Shown here: positions 49,335-56,768 of the stretch, piece after piece
How the letters are laid out: every line of letters begins with the position of its first letter
Position numbering within the stretch: position 1 is the first letter of the stretch
The notes under the pieces: generated by a model
Database searches by the model: none
What the model saw: only the letters and a program-made list of their open reading frames with translations
What the model was told of the DNA's origin: nothing
Program-made: the position numbers and the translations under genes
NCBI GenBank assembly: GCA_964242305.1
Contig: CAXTBB010000005.1
Coordinates: 62,001 to 126,000, forward strand
DNA: 64,000 bases
Source: DATLGB01 sp964242305
Lineage (GTDB): Bacteria; Actinomycetota; Thermoleophilia; Solirubrobacterales; Solirubrobacteraceae
Direction: 5' to 3'

Positions 49335-50315
49335 TCAGGCCTGCCCGGCGCGGATGAGCGCGCCGAGCTCGTGAGCGGAGGCCTCGATCTCATCCGGCGT
49401 CGAGGCCTCCCTCACCACCTGGAGGTCGATCATCCGCTTGGCGAACGGGTCCATCGCGTCCGTGCCGACGATCGCGTGCAGGGGGACGCCGTTCTGCCGG
49501 GTGCGGGTACCGATCTCCCCGACCACCTTGCCCTGCAGGGTCTGTGCGTCCAGCTTGCCCTCACCGGTGATCACGCAGCGGGCAGCACGCATGCGGTCGG
49601 TGAAGTCCAGGGCGTCCAGGACGAAGGCCGCCCCCGGCTCGAGCACGGCCCGGTGCGCTGCCCACAGCCCGCCAGCGAGCCCGCCGGCGGCGCCGGTCAT
49701 GGGGATGCCGCGCGGGTCGCGCGGTAGCTCGGCGGCGAGGTCGTCGAGCCGCTCGGCCAGCCGCCGGACCATGGCCGCGTCGGCCCCCTTCTGCGGCGCG
49801 AACACCTCGGCGCAGTGCTCCCACGGGGTGCGCACGTCACACAGGACGACCAACCGAGCCCGCCCTAGCCCGCCGCGCTCCTCGATAGCCCGCAGCGCGC
49901 CGGCACCGCCGTCCGTGGTGGCCGAGCCGCCGACACCGAGCAGGATCACCTCCGCCCCGGCGTCCGCCGCAGCGCACAGCAGCTCGCCGGTCCCGTAGGT
50001 GGACGCGCCCCAGGGATCGCCGGCGCCGAAGTGCAGGCCGCTCGCCGTCGCCGTCTCGACCACGGCCGTGCCGCCGCCCTCGACCAGCGCGTAGCCGCCG
50101 TCGATCTCGGTGCCCGCCGGGTCGTGGACGCGGGCGGCGGCCGTCTCGCCGCCGAGCGCGGTGAGCAGCGCTTCGAGCGTCCCTTCCCCGCCGTCGGCGA
50201 CCGGGCACAGGTCGGCCTCCAGCCCGGCGCCCTCGAGTCCCCGGCCGATCGCAGCCGCGACCTGCGTGGCGCGCAGCGTGCCCTTGAAGGTGTCCGGGGC
50301 GACGAGGACGAGCAT
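49335..50315 (-). CDS. Glycerate 2-kinase, second copy
   Basis: 326 residues. APDTFKGTLRATQVA, PVADGGEGTLEALL, GVGGSATTDGG, FAPQKGA and TGEGKLDAQTLQGKV are all present, so it should be active. It shares the family but is clearly diverged from the kinase at 5542-6612. Being outside the catabolic array and single, it is likelier to be the housekeeping enzyme for glycerate from photorespiration-like or glyoxylate metabolism, or to recycle glycerate linked to the glucosylglycerate pathway near gpgS. Confidence 0.92.
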   Translation of the reverse strand: MLVLVAPDTFKGTLRATQVAAAIGRGLEGAGLEADLCPVADGGEGTLEALLTALGGETAAARVHDPAGTEIDGGYALVEGGGTAVVETATASGLHFGAGDPWGASTYGTGELLCAAADAGAEVILLGVGGSATTDGGAGALRAIEERGGLGRARLVVLCDVRTPWEHCAEVFAPQKGADAAMVRRLAERLDDLAAELPRDPRGIPMTGAAGGLAGGLWAAHRAVLEPGAAFVLDALDFTDRMRAARCVITGEGKLDAQTLQGKVVGEIGTRTRQNGVPLHAIVGTDAMDPFAKRMIDLQVVREASTPDEIEASAHELGALIRAGQA

Positions 50316-50348
50316 CGGGCCCGTATCGACCGCGGGGCTAGCGGAACC

Positions 50349-50759
50349 TCACGAGGCCGGAATCGTGGTGACGCGATCCATCTTCCAGGTCCCGTCGACG
50401 TTGAGCATCTGCATCGCACCGGTGGCGAGCGCGTCGGTGAACCCGACGGTGGCGCGCGAGCCGGTGACGCTGAGCACCACGACCGTGGCCGACGCGGGCA
50501 GCTTGTCGCCCTTGTTGATCTGGTCCTTGCACTTCGTGACCCCGGCCGCGCCGGTCGAGCCGCCGGTGAACGTGCTCAGGGCGGCGTCGGTGAGCAGCGT
50601 GCAGCTCTTCTTGGGGTCGGTGATGACGGCCTTGGCGCTCGCCTTCACGCTCTTGGCTGCCGCGCTCGTGACCGGCAGCTTGTCTGAGTCCCCCCCGCAG
50701 GCGGTCAAGAAGGCAGCGAGAAGGACAGGAAGGGCGAGGGAAGAGATCCGGGTGCGCAT
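50349..50759 (-). CDS. Small lipoprotein of unknown function
   Basis: 136 residues with AAAGGAG before ATG 50759. Lipoprotein signal with lipobox LTAC (Cys at residue 21). The mature part has two further Cys (KKSCTLLTDA, VTKCKDQI) that could form a disulphide, and an NTF2-like alpha+beta pattern (ATVGFTDALATGAMQMLNVDGTWKMDRV). I do not recognise a family. It ends 33 bases before the kinase start and could be co-transcribed with it. Confidence 0.75.
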   Translation of the reverse strand: MRTRISSLALPVLLAAFLTACGGDSDKLPVTSAAAKSVKASAKAVITDPKKSCTLLTDAALSTFTGGSTGAAGVTKCKDQINKGDKLPASATVVVLSVTGSRATVGFTDALATGAMQMLNVDGTWKMDRVTTIPAS

Positions 50760-50776
50760 GAAGGCTCCTTTGTGCA

Positions 50777-50809
50777 GACAAACAAAAGGGCGGGACCGAA
50801 GTCCCGCCC
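50777..50809 (-). terminator. Rho-independent terminator of the collagen-like gene
   Basis: On the minus strand the stem GGGCGGGAC/GTCCCGCCC closes a TTCG tetraloop and is followed by TTTTGTTTG, the only terminator in the window with a proper T-tract. It lies 45 bases after the stop of the collagen-like gene. Confidence 0.88.
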
Positions 50810-50853
50810 CTTCACAACCTACCGGGCCGAACGCAGAGCGCCCGGCTCGCCAA

Positions 50854-51717
50854 TTACGACGCGGACGGCACCGAGGCCGACCCGAACAGGACGCAGCCCG
50901 CCTGCGGGTTGTCGCCGTTCTCCTCCGTCGCGAACTGGAACGTCACAGGAACGCCGGTCGGGGAGAGGTACGAGTACACGTTGCCGGATGTAGCGCCGTT
51001 GCCGCCAGTGACGAGGTCGTCGGTCCCGTTCGTCGGGACTCCCTCGGTGTCGGGGGTATCGACGGGGGTTCCGTTGTCGATGGCGTCGCCGGAAAATGCG
51101 CCGTTGTCGGCGGTGTAGCGGACCCGAACGCTCAGCTCGTCATCCGTCTTATCGGCATTCGCATTGTTGTTGCAGTTCGCCTCGAGGACCATGCCGTCAC
51201 CCGTGTAGATCGTGACGAAGCCCTGGTTGGTGTTCTGGTTCGTTCCGTCGTTCTTGAACACGAGGCCGGCTGCACCTTCACCGGCGGGGCCGGTCGGACC
51301 CGGGACACCCTGCGTACCGGCGGTGCCCGTCGGACCGGGAGGGCCGACAGGGCCGGCGGGGCCGGTCGGGCCGGGAGCGCCCTGTGCGGAAGCGGTGCCG
51401 GGGATGCCCTGGTCGCCCTTGTCGCCCTTGGCGCCGTCGGCGCCCTTGGCGCCGGTGGGGCCTGCGGGACCAGCGGGGCCGGCGGGACCAGCGGGACCAG
51501 CGGCGCCGGTCGCGCCAGTGGCGCCGGTGGCGCCCTTCTTGCCGGTCTTGCCGCGCTTGCCGGTCTTGCCGCGCTTGCCGGCGGAGGTCTTGGCCTTCGC
51601 GGAGACCTTCGCCTTCGCGGCGCCGGCAGTGCCGACCGCGAAGGTGGGGACGAGGAGCGCCGCCGCCATGAGAGCCAGGAGGCTCACCAGACGGAAGCTG
51701 TTACGGGACTGAAGCAA
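50854..51717 (-). CDS. Secreted collagen-like (Gly-X-Y repeat) protein
   Basis: 287 residues from a TTG at 51717 with AAAGGAA 5 bases upstream; no ATG is suitably placed. Signal peptide (SLLALMAAALLVPTFAVGTAGA), a Lys-rich linker, then about 40 Gly-X-Y triplets in two blocks split by a TASAQ interruption (GKRGKTGKKGATGATGA..., GAKGDKGDQGIPG, GAPGPTGPAGPVGPPGPTG). The C-terminal 130 residues form a non-collagenous domain (LVFKNDGTNQNTNQGFVTIYTGDGM). Bacterial collagen-like proteins form trimeric surface stalks. Lys-rich and Pro-rich triplets suit trimer stability without hydroxyproline. Confidence 0.9.
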   Translation of the reverse strand: MLQSRNSFRLVSLLALMAAALLVPTFAVGTAGAAKAKVSAKAKTSAGKRGKTGKRGKTGKKGATGATGATGAAGPAGPAGPAGPAGPTGAKGADGAKGDKGDQGIPGTASAQGAPGPTGPAGPVGPPGPTGTAGTQGVPGPTGPAGEGAAGLVFKNDGTNQNTNQGFVTIYTGDGMVLEANCNNNANADKTDDELSVRVRYTADNGAFSGDAIDNGTPVDTPDTEGVPTNGTDDLVTGGNGATSGNVYSYLSPTGVPVTFQFATEENGDNPQAGCVLFGSASVPSAS

Positions 51718-52035
51718 AGCGGTTCCTTTCGGACAGTGATGATGGGTACTGCATGGGTCCTGCGAAGTGCTGCGTTGGTCGGTCCGCATCCGGCGAACGT
51801 CTCAAGTAAGTCTGGAGTATCGCGGATCGCGATGGTTTGGCTACGTCCGTTGCTGCCCTCCCTCAAGAACGCTTTGACGCTGAGACCGATCCTCGTTCGG
51901 CATCGAGGCGCAAGTAAAGGGAGGCGAAAGCCTAGTTGCAAGTGTGTGGTGCATCGCGGTAGCGAGATACCAAGCCACCGCGGTTCGGTCAACGCTTGCT
52001 CTGGCGTGCGTCCCGCATCTAGGGTTGGGTCGCTT
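51718..52035. other. Intergenic region between the collagen-like gene and an RHH gene
   Basis: No gene is supported in these 318 bases, which hold the divergent promoters. A short dyad TCGCG-GAT-CGCGA is at 51820-51832. I see no convincing -35/-10 pair. Base composition is somewhat less GC-rich than the surrounding genes. Confidence 0.5.
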
Positions 52036-52254
52036 ATGCCGCGTGTAATGACCGTGCGACTGGACGATCACCTCGCGCAGGACCTCGAGGTGGTGGCACG
52101 GCTGACCGGACGCGCGGTCACGGCCGTCGTTCGGACGGCGATCGAGGAGTACGTTGCCGAACAACGTCTGGAGCCCGACTTCCTCGCAGCGGCGGAACGG
52201 GTGACGAGTGAGAACCGCGGCCGGCTCGCGCGCTTCGGCCGTCACCCCGTCTGA
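52036..52254 (+). CDS. Ribbon-helix-helix (CopG-like) protein
   Basis: 72 residues. The strand MTVRLDDHLAQDLEVVARLTGRAVTAVVRTAIEEYVAEQR is an RHH dimerisation and DNA-binding fold. The C-terminal tail (PDFLAAAERVTSENRGRLARFG) is of the type that binds a toxin, but no toxin gene follows. It resembles the next gene at 52331, so they may be duplicated orphan antitoxins. Confidence 0.82.
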   Translation: MPRVMTVRLDDHLAQDLEVVARLTGRAVTAVVRTAIEEYVAEQRLEPDFLAAAERVTSENRGRLARFGRHPV

Positions 52255-52330
52255 CCGGAGGTCGGTCTACGGACCGCTGGTCGCCAGGCACCGATAGTTT
52301 TGCCGTGCCCGGTACGTTTTGTCGTAGAGG

Positions 52331-52546
52331 ATGGCCAAGAGCATGACATTGCGGCTGAGCGACGACATGTCCCAGGACTTGGACGCGGTGGCCCGAGTCC
52401 GCGGGTCGTCGGTCGCGAACGTGATCCGGGTCGCGGTGGCCCGCCACCTCGCCTCGCTGGCCGCCGACGAGGAGTTCCGGGCCCACATGGAGCGCTCCCT
52501 GCAAGAGGAGCAGCGCGTCCTCGACCGGCTCGTCGGGCAGGATTGA
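52331..52546 (+). CDS. Ribbon-helix-helix (CopG-like) protein, second copy
   Basis: 71 residues with AGAGG before the ATG. SMTLRLSDDMSQDLDAVARVRGSSVANVIRVAVARHLASL is an RHH fold; the tail (EEFRAHMERSLQEEQRVLDRL) is helical. No toxin is adjacent. The identical order of residues in the strand and first helix indicates common origin with the gene at 52036. Confidence 0.82.
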   Translation: MAKSMTLRLSDDMSQDLDAVARVRGSSVANVIRVAVARHLASLAADEEFRAHMERSLQEEQRVLDRLVGQD

Positions 52547-52550
52547 GCGC

Positions 52551-53438
52551 TCACAGCACCGGTTCGCGCCGCCCCGTGGTCCCGTAGACGACCACGAGCA
52601 GGATCAACATCACACCACCGATCTGCAGCAACGACGGCGTCTCCCCGAGGATGATCGCCGCCAGCGCGACGGACGACACGGGTTGGACGAGCAGCAGCAG
52701 CGAGGTCACGGCGGCCGGCAGCCGCGGCAGGGAGACGGAGATCAGCAGCCAGCCGATCACCTGGGAGGAGACGGCCAGCAGCGCCAGCCAGCCATGGCTC
52801 GGCCAGCTTGGCACGAGGTCGACGGTGCCGATGATCGCGCCTGCGACGATCGCCACCGCCGCGGCGGCCGCCGTCGCGTCGAACAGCGGGCCGGCCGGAC
52901 GGTCGACGTTCGCGTTGCTGCTGCGCAGGACCAGGAGGAAGCCCGCGTAGGCGATCGTGGTGAGGACGCCGAAGACGGTCCCGCGTGCGGGATCGGCGCC
53001 GAACGCGTGCTGCTCGAGCAGCCCGGAGATCAGCACGGCGCCCAGCAGCGCCATCGGGACGGCCACGAACATGCGGTTGGCCGGTCGCTCGGACAGCAGC
53101 GCCCACGCGATGAAGGCGACTAGGACGACCTGCAGGTTGCCGAGCACGGTGGCCAGCCCCGCACCGACGTCCGCGATGGCGTGGTGCCAGAAGATTAGGT
53201 CAGCCGCGAAGAACGCCCCGGCGGCCAGGCCGAGGCGCCGCTCGCGCCAGGGGCGCGGGCCGAAGCGCCGGTCCTCCCGCCAGGTGAGGAGGCCGAGGAC
53301 GGGGAGCGCGTAGACGCAGCGGAAGACGGCGGCCGTCTCCGGTGACACGTCGGCAAGCTCGACCAGGATGGCCGAGAACGCGATCACGGACGCGCCGATG
53401 AGGCCGGCGACGACGGGACGCGCCCGCAGCCAGCTCAA
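52551..53438 (-). CDS. EamA/DMT-family transporter
   Basis: 295 residues from a TTG at 53438 that overlaps the ligase stop (TTGA). Ten hydrophobic helices arranged as two EamA repeats (VVAGLIGASVIAFSAILV..., and GWLLISVSLPRLPAAVTSLLLLVQPVSSVALAAIILGE). Such carriers export metabolites or amino acids. It is probably co-transcribed with the DNA ligase gene. It converges on the RHH gene with 4 bases between. Confidence 0.9.
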   Translation of the reverse strand: MSWLRARPVVAGLIGASVIAFSAILVELADVSPETAAVFRCVYALPVLGLLTWREDRRFGPRPWRERRLGLAAGAFFAADLIFWHHAIADVGAGLATVLGNLQVVLVAFIAWALLSERPANRMFVAVPMALLGAVLISGLLEQHAFGADPARGTVFGVLTTIAYAGFLLVLRSSNANVDRPAGPLFDATAAAAAVAIVAGAIIGTVDLVPSWPSHGWLALLAVSSQVIGWLLISVSLPRLPAAVTSLLLLVQPVSSVALAAIILGETPSLLQIGGVMLILLVVVYGTTGRREPVL

Positions 53439-54370
53439 GAGAGCTGGTCGATGGTGCAGTCGCGCGGAGGCTTGTCCTCGCGCCAGCGCAGCACCTTGGC
53501 GTTGTGCCGGATGCGGCCGTTGCTCATGTGGTCGAAGGCGATCTCGACGACCAGCTCCGGGCGCAGCGCGATCCACTCGAGGTCGCGTCCTTGCGACCAG
53601 CGCGACGGCTCGCCCGAGCCGCGCTCGCCCGTCTCGTACGGCGCCAGCTTGTCCGGCAGCTCGCGCTTCTCCTTTGCCGTGAAGCCCGACGAGTGGCCGA
53701 TCTCGCGCAGCTTGCCGTCATCGCCGTAGAGCCCGATGATGAGCGCGCCGAGCGTCCCCTCCGCCTTGCCCGGTCGCCAGCCGCGGACGACCGCGTCGAT
53801 CGTGCGGATGCGCTTGATCTTGACCATGCCGACCCGCTCGCCGGGCAGGTAGGGCGCGTCGGTGCGCTTGGCGATCACGCCCTCCGCGGTCTGCAGCCAG
53901 CCAGCGGCCTCCTGCGCCGTGGCGACCACGGGCGCGAGGTCGAGGCCGGCCAGGCCCTCCAGCCGCGCGCGCCGCTCGGCCTGGGGCAGCTCGAGGAGGA
54001 CGTCGTCGTCGACGGCGAGCACGTCGAAGGCGATGAACCGCGCCGGCGTCTTCTCCGCCAGCATGTCCACGCGCGACTTGGCCGGGTGGATGCGCTGGCC
54101 GAGGAGGTCGAAGTCAGTCTCCCCGTCCTGCCCGTCCACCACGAGCTCCCCGTCGAGGACGTAGCGCCCGGCCGGGAAGACGATCTCGGGGAAGTAGCGC
54201 GTGAGCCCGCGGCCGTTGCGCGACTGCAGCTCGACGTCCTCGCCGTCGACGAAGGCCACGCAGCGGAAGCCGTCGAACTTCGGCTCGTACGCCCAGCCGT
54301 CGCCCTCGGGGAGCGCCTTCGCCGAGCGCGCCAACTGCGGCAGCGTGGGGGACGTCAGGGGCAGGGCCAC
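53435..54370 (-). CDS. ATP-dependent DNA ligase, LigC-like
   Basis: 311 residues from GTG 54370; an ATG at 54400 would run into the divergent DtxR gene. Nucleotidyl motif I EPKFDGFR with the adenylated Lys, motif III ARFIAFDVLAVD, motif IV GVIAKR and motif V VKIKR are all present, followed by an OB domain ending in VEIAFDHMSNGRIRHNAKVLRWREDKPPRDC. LigC-type ligases act in base-excision or end-joining repair. TACATT upstream on this strand is a plausible -10. Confidence 0.9.
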   Translation of the reverse strand: MALPLTSPTLPQLARSAKALPEGDGWAYEPKFDGFRCVAFVDGEDVELQSRNGRGLTRYFPEIVFPAGRYVLDGELVVDGQDGETDFDLLGQRIHPAKSRVDMLAEKTPARFIAFDVLAVDDDVLLELPQAERRARLEGLAGLDLAPVVATAQEAAGWLQTAEGVIAKRTDAPYLPGERVGMVKIKRIRTIDAVVRGWRPGKAEGTLGALIIGLYGDDGKLREIGHSSGFTAKEKRELPDKLAPYETGERGSGEPSRWSQGRDLEWIALRPELVVEIAFDHMSNGRIRHNAKVLRWREDKPPRDCTIDQLS

Positions 54371-54398
54371 GGCGGGGTCAATGTACGCTGTGGAGACC

Positions 54399-55121
54399 AT
54401 GGCCGCCGCGCATCACGTCGTCACGGACGCCGAAGAGGAGTACCTCCAGTCGATCTTCTGGCTGCAGGAGGCCGGCCTGCCGATGACCGCCGCCAACCTG
54501 GCGCGCGCCATGCAGCTGTCGGCGCCGACCGTGCACGAGATGATCGGCCGCCTCGAGCGCGACGGCTACGTCAGCCGCGATGCCTCCAAGAAGCTCGCCT
54601 TCACCCCCGAGGGCAAGGTGCACGCGGAGGGCATCGTCCGCCGCCACCGCCTCATCGAGCGCTTCCTCACCGACGTCCTCGGCATCCCCTGGGACGAGGT
54701 CCACGAGGAGGCCGAGCGGCTCGAGCACGCGATGTCGCCAGTACTGGAGGAGCGCATGCTCGCCGCGATCGGGGACGCCAAGACGTGCCCGCACGGCCAC
54801 CCGATCGACAGCGCCGACCGCATCGTCGGCGTGCCGCTGGCCGACGTCGAGCCAGGCGCGAAGCTCCGCATCCTGCGCTTCGAGAACGAGGCCGAGGACC
54901 TGCTGCACTACCTCAAGGATCACGGCGTCGAGCCGGGCCGCCGCGGGACGCTCGACACCCACGGCGACGACGAGGTCAGCGTCAGCTTCGACGACGGCGG
55001 CAGCGCGACCGTCACCGCCTCCGTCGCGGAGACGATCTCCGTGACCGCCGACCCCTCGCCGCCCCCGCGCGCCGCCTTGCCCGAGCAGATCGTGCTCGGC
55101 AAGGATCGCTACGGCCGCTAG
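54399..55121 (+). CDS. DtxR/MntR-family metal-dependent regulator
   Basis: 240 residues from ATG 54399; an ATG at 54381 would add six residues. HTH LQEAGLPMTAANLARAMQLSAPTVHEMIGRLERDGYV, the dimerisation/metal domain with EVHEEAERLEHAMSP and the TCPHGHPI motif, and a C-terminal FeoA/SH3-like domain (LADVEPGAKLRILRF). It represses metal uptake or storage genes when bound to Fe2+ or Mn2+. No target is next to it. Its stop shares CTAG with the convergent TetR gene. Confidence 0.92.
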   Translation: MAAAHHVVTDAEEEYLQSIFWLQEAGLPMTAANLARAMQLSAPTVHEMIGRLERDGYVSRDASKKLAFTPEGKVHAEGIVRRHRLIERFLTDVLGIPWDEVHEEAERLEHAMSPVLEERMLAAIGDAKTCPHGHPIDSADRIVGVPLADVEPGAKLRILRFENEAEDLLHYLKDHGVEPGRRGTLDTHGDDEVSVSFDDGGSATVTASVAETISVTADPSPPPRAALPEQIVLGKDRYGR

Positions 55122-55708
55122 GCCGGCGTCACCAGGCGGCGCACCGTCTCCTCCAGGACCCGGCGGCGCCGGTCGTGCTCGCTGGCCGGGTCATCGCGGC
55201 TGGCCGCGACCAGCACGCTGGCGGGTGACCAGGTCATGGAGATCGCGGTGACCAGCGCGAAGAGGTCGGCGGGATCGAGCGACGGCTCGACGACCCCGCG
55301 GGCCTGTGCGTCGGCGATCGCGTCGAGCTTGGCGGTGTCGTGGCCGGCGACGTGCGGGGACAGGAGGTCCCCGGTGGGCTGGCGTTCCAGCCGCGCCCAG
55401 GTCGCGAGCCGGATCAGCTCAGGACGTTCCAGGTACTCGTCGTAAAGGGCGACCGCATAGCCGGGAAGATCGTCGGCGGTGACGGGCACAGCGTCGACGA
55501 TGGTGGTCAGCTGCTCGGCGAAGACCGCATCGAAGAGCCCGTCCTTGCTGCCGTAGTAGGCGTACATCTGCGCCTTGTTCGTGGCGGCGGCGGCTGCGAT
55601 GCGATCCACGCGCGCGCCGGCGATGCCGTGGGCGGCGAACTCGGCCAGCGCGGCGGCCAGGACTCGGCGACGGGTGGCGTGGCTGTCCCGGGGAGGCACA
55701 CCGGACAC
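55118..55708 (-). CDS. TetR-family regulator of the aldo-keto reductase
   Basis: 196 residues from a GTG at 55708. HTH TRRRVLAAALAEFAAHGIAGARVDRIAAAAATNKAQMYAYYGSKDGLFDAVF. The C-terminal domain resembles the TetR_C subgroup found with oxidoreductases. It is divergent from the aldo-keto reductase gene, and an inverted repeat (55717-55760) fills the 69-base spacer, so it is expected to repress both. Confidence 0.9.
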   Translation of the reverse strand: MSGVPPRDSHATRRRVLAAALAEFAAHGIAGARVDRIAAAAATNKAQMYAYYGSKDGLFDAVFAEQLTTIVDAVPVTADDLPGYAVALYDEYLERPELIRLATWARLERQPTGDLLSPHVAGHDTAKLDAIADAQARGVVEPSLDPADLFALVTAISMTWSPASVLVAASRDDPASEHDRRRRVLEETVRRLVTPA

Positions 55709-55716
55709 AATAGACC

Positions 55717-55760
55717 AACTGGTTAGTTGCTACGCTTCCCCACCGAGTAACCAACCAGTT
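55717..55760. promoter_or_regulatory. TetR operator pair in the divergent spacer
   Basis: AACTGGTTAGTT (55717-55728) and AACCAACCAGTT (55749-55760) are reverse complements at 11 of 12 positions, 32 bases apart centre to centre (three helical turns). They lie between tetR and the aldo-keto reductase, 17 bases before the ATG of the latter. Confidence 0.68.
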
Positions 55761-55777
55761 TGTTAGGAGTTGCACGC

Positions 55778-56764
55778 ATGCATCAGCGCACCCTGGGCCA
55801 GCAAGGCCTCACCACCTCAGCCATCGGCCTCGGCACGATGGGCTTCACCATGGCCTACGGCGCCGCCTCCGACGAGGCGGATGCGATCGAGACGATCCGG
55901 CGAGCGCATGAGCTCGGGGTGACGCTGTTCGACACCGCCGAGCTGTACGGCATGGGCAGCGGCTCGAGCGAGACCCTCGTGGGCAAGGCGCTCGCGGACG
56001 TCCGCGAGGAGGTCGTCATCGCCACGAAGTTCGGCTTCGACCTGAGCGATCCCGAGGCGATCGGTAGCGCGTTCGACAGTCGCCCCGACCACATCCGCGA
56101 GGTCGCCGAGAACAGCCTTGGCTACCTCGGCACCGACTACATCGACGTCCTCTATCAGCATCGCGTCGATCCTGATGTGGCGATTGAGGACGTCGCGGGC
56201 GCCGTCAAGGAGCTCATCGACGCCGGCAAGGTCCGCTACTTCGGGCTCAGCGAAGCCAATCCGGACGTCATCCGCCGCGCCCACGCGGTGCAGCCCGTCT
56301 CCGTGCTGCAGACCGAGTACTCCATCTTCGAGCGCGAGGTCGAGGACGAGATCCTGCCCGTCGTGCGTGAGCTCGGGATCGGCTTCGTGCCCTACTCGCC
56401 GCTCGGCCGCGGGTTCCTCACGGGCGCCGTCAAGCCCGCCTCTGAGTACCCCGCCGACGACATGCGCAGCTGGGACGAGCGCTGGCAGGGCGAGAACTAC
56501 GAGGCCAACGTCGAAGCCATCGACCGCCTCAAGGCGCTCGCCGCCGAGAAGGACATCGCCGTGACCCAGCTCGCGCTGGCGTGGCTGCTCGCCCAGGGCG
56601 ACGACATCGTGCCGATCCCCGGTACGCGCAACCAGGATCGCCTCGCCGAGAACCTCGCGGCGGCCGACGTCACGCTGACCCGGGAGGACCTCGATCGCAT
56701 CCACGAGATCCTGCCGCACGGCTCCTACGGCGCCCGCTACCCCGCGAGCATGATGCCGAGCTGA
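55778..56764 (+). CDS. Aldo-keto reductase
   Basis: 328 residues from ATG 55778 with AGGAG 9 bases upstream. (alpha/beta)8 barrel with the catalytic Asp/Tyr in LFDTAELYG, Lys in VIATKFGF and His in VLYQHRVD; the NADPH site is IPGTRNQDRLAENL. The YPADDMRSWDERW insert is typical of the AKR13 or YhdN-like group. Reduces aldehydes or ketones and is probably induced on exposure to a toxic carbonyl by release of the TetR repressor. Confidence 0.93.
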   Translation: MHQRTLGQQGLTTSAIGLGTMGFTMAYGAASDEADAIETIRRAHELGVTLFDTAELYGMGSGSSETLVGKALADVREEVVIATKFGFDLSDPEAIGSAFDSRPDHIREVAENSLGYLGTDYIDVLYQHRVDPDVAIEDVAGAVKELIDAGKVRYFGLSEANPDVIRRAHAVQPVSVLQTEYSIFEREVEDEILPVVRELGIGFVPYSPLGRGFLTGAVKPASEYPADDMRSWDERWQGENYEANVEAIDRLKALAAEKDIAVTQLALAWLLAQGDDIVPIPGTRNQDRLAENLAAADVTLTREDLDRIHEILPHGSYGARYPASMMPS

Positions 56765-56768
56765 ACGG

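Noticed and set aside
51270..51580. GGNGCC-rich tandem repeats
   Set aside because: They encode Gly-X-Y triplets of the collagen-like protein, not a separate repeat element.
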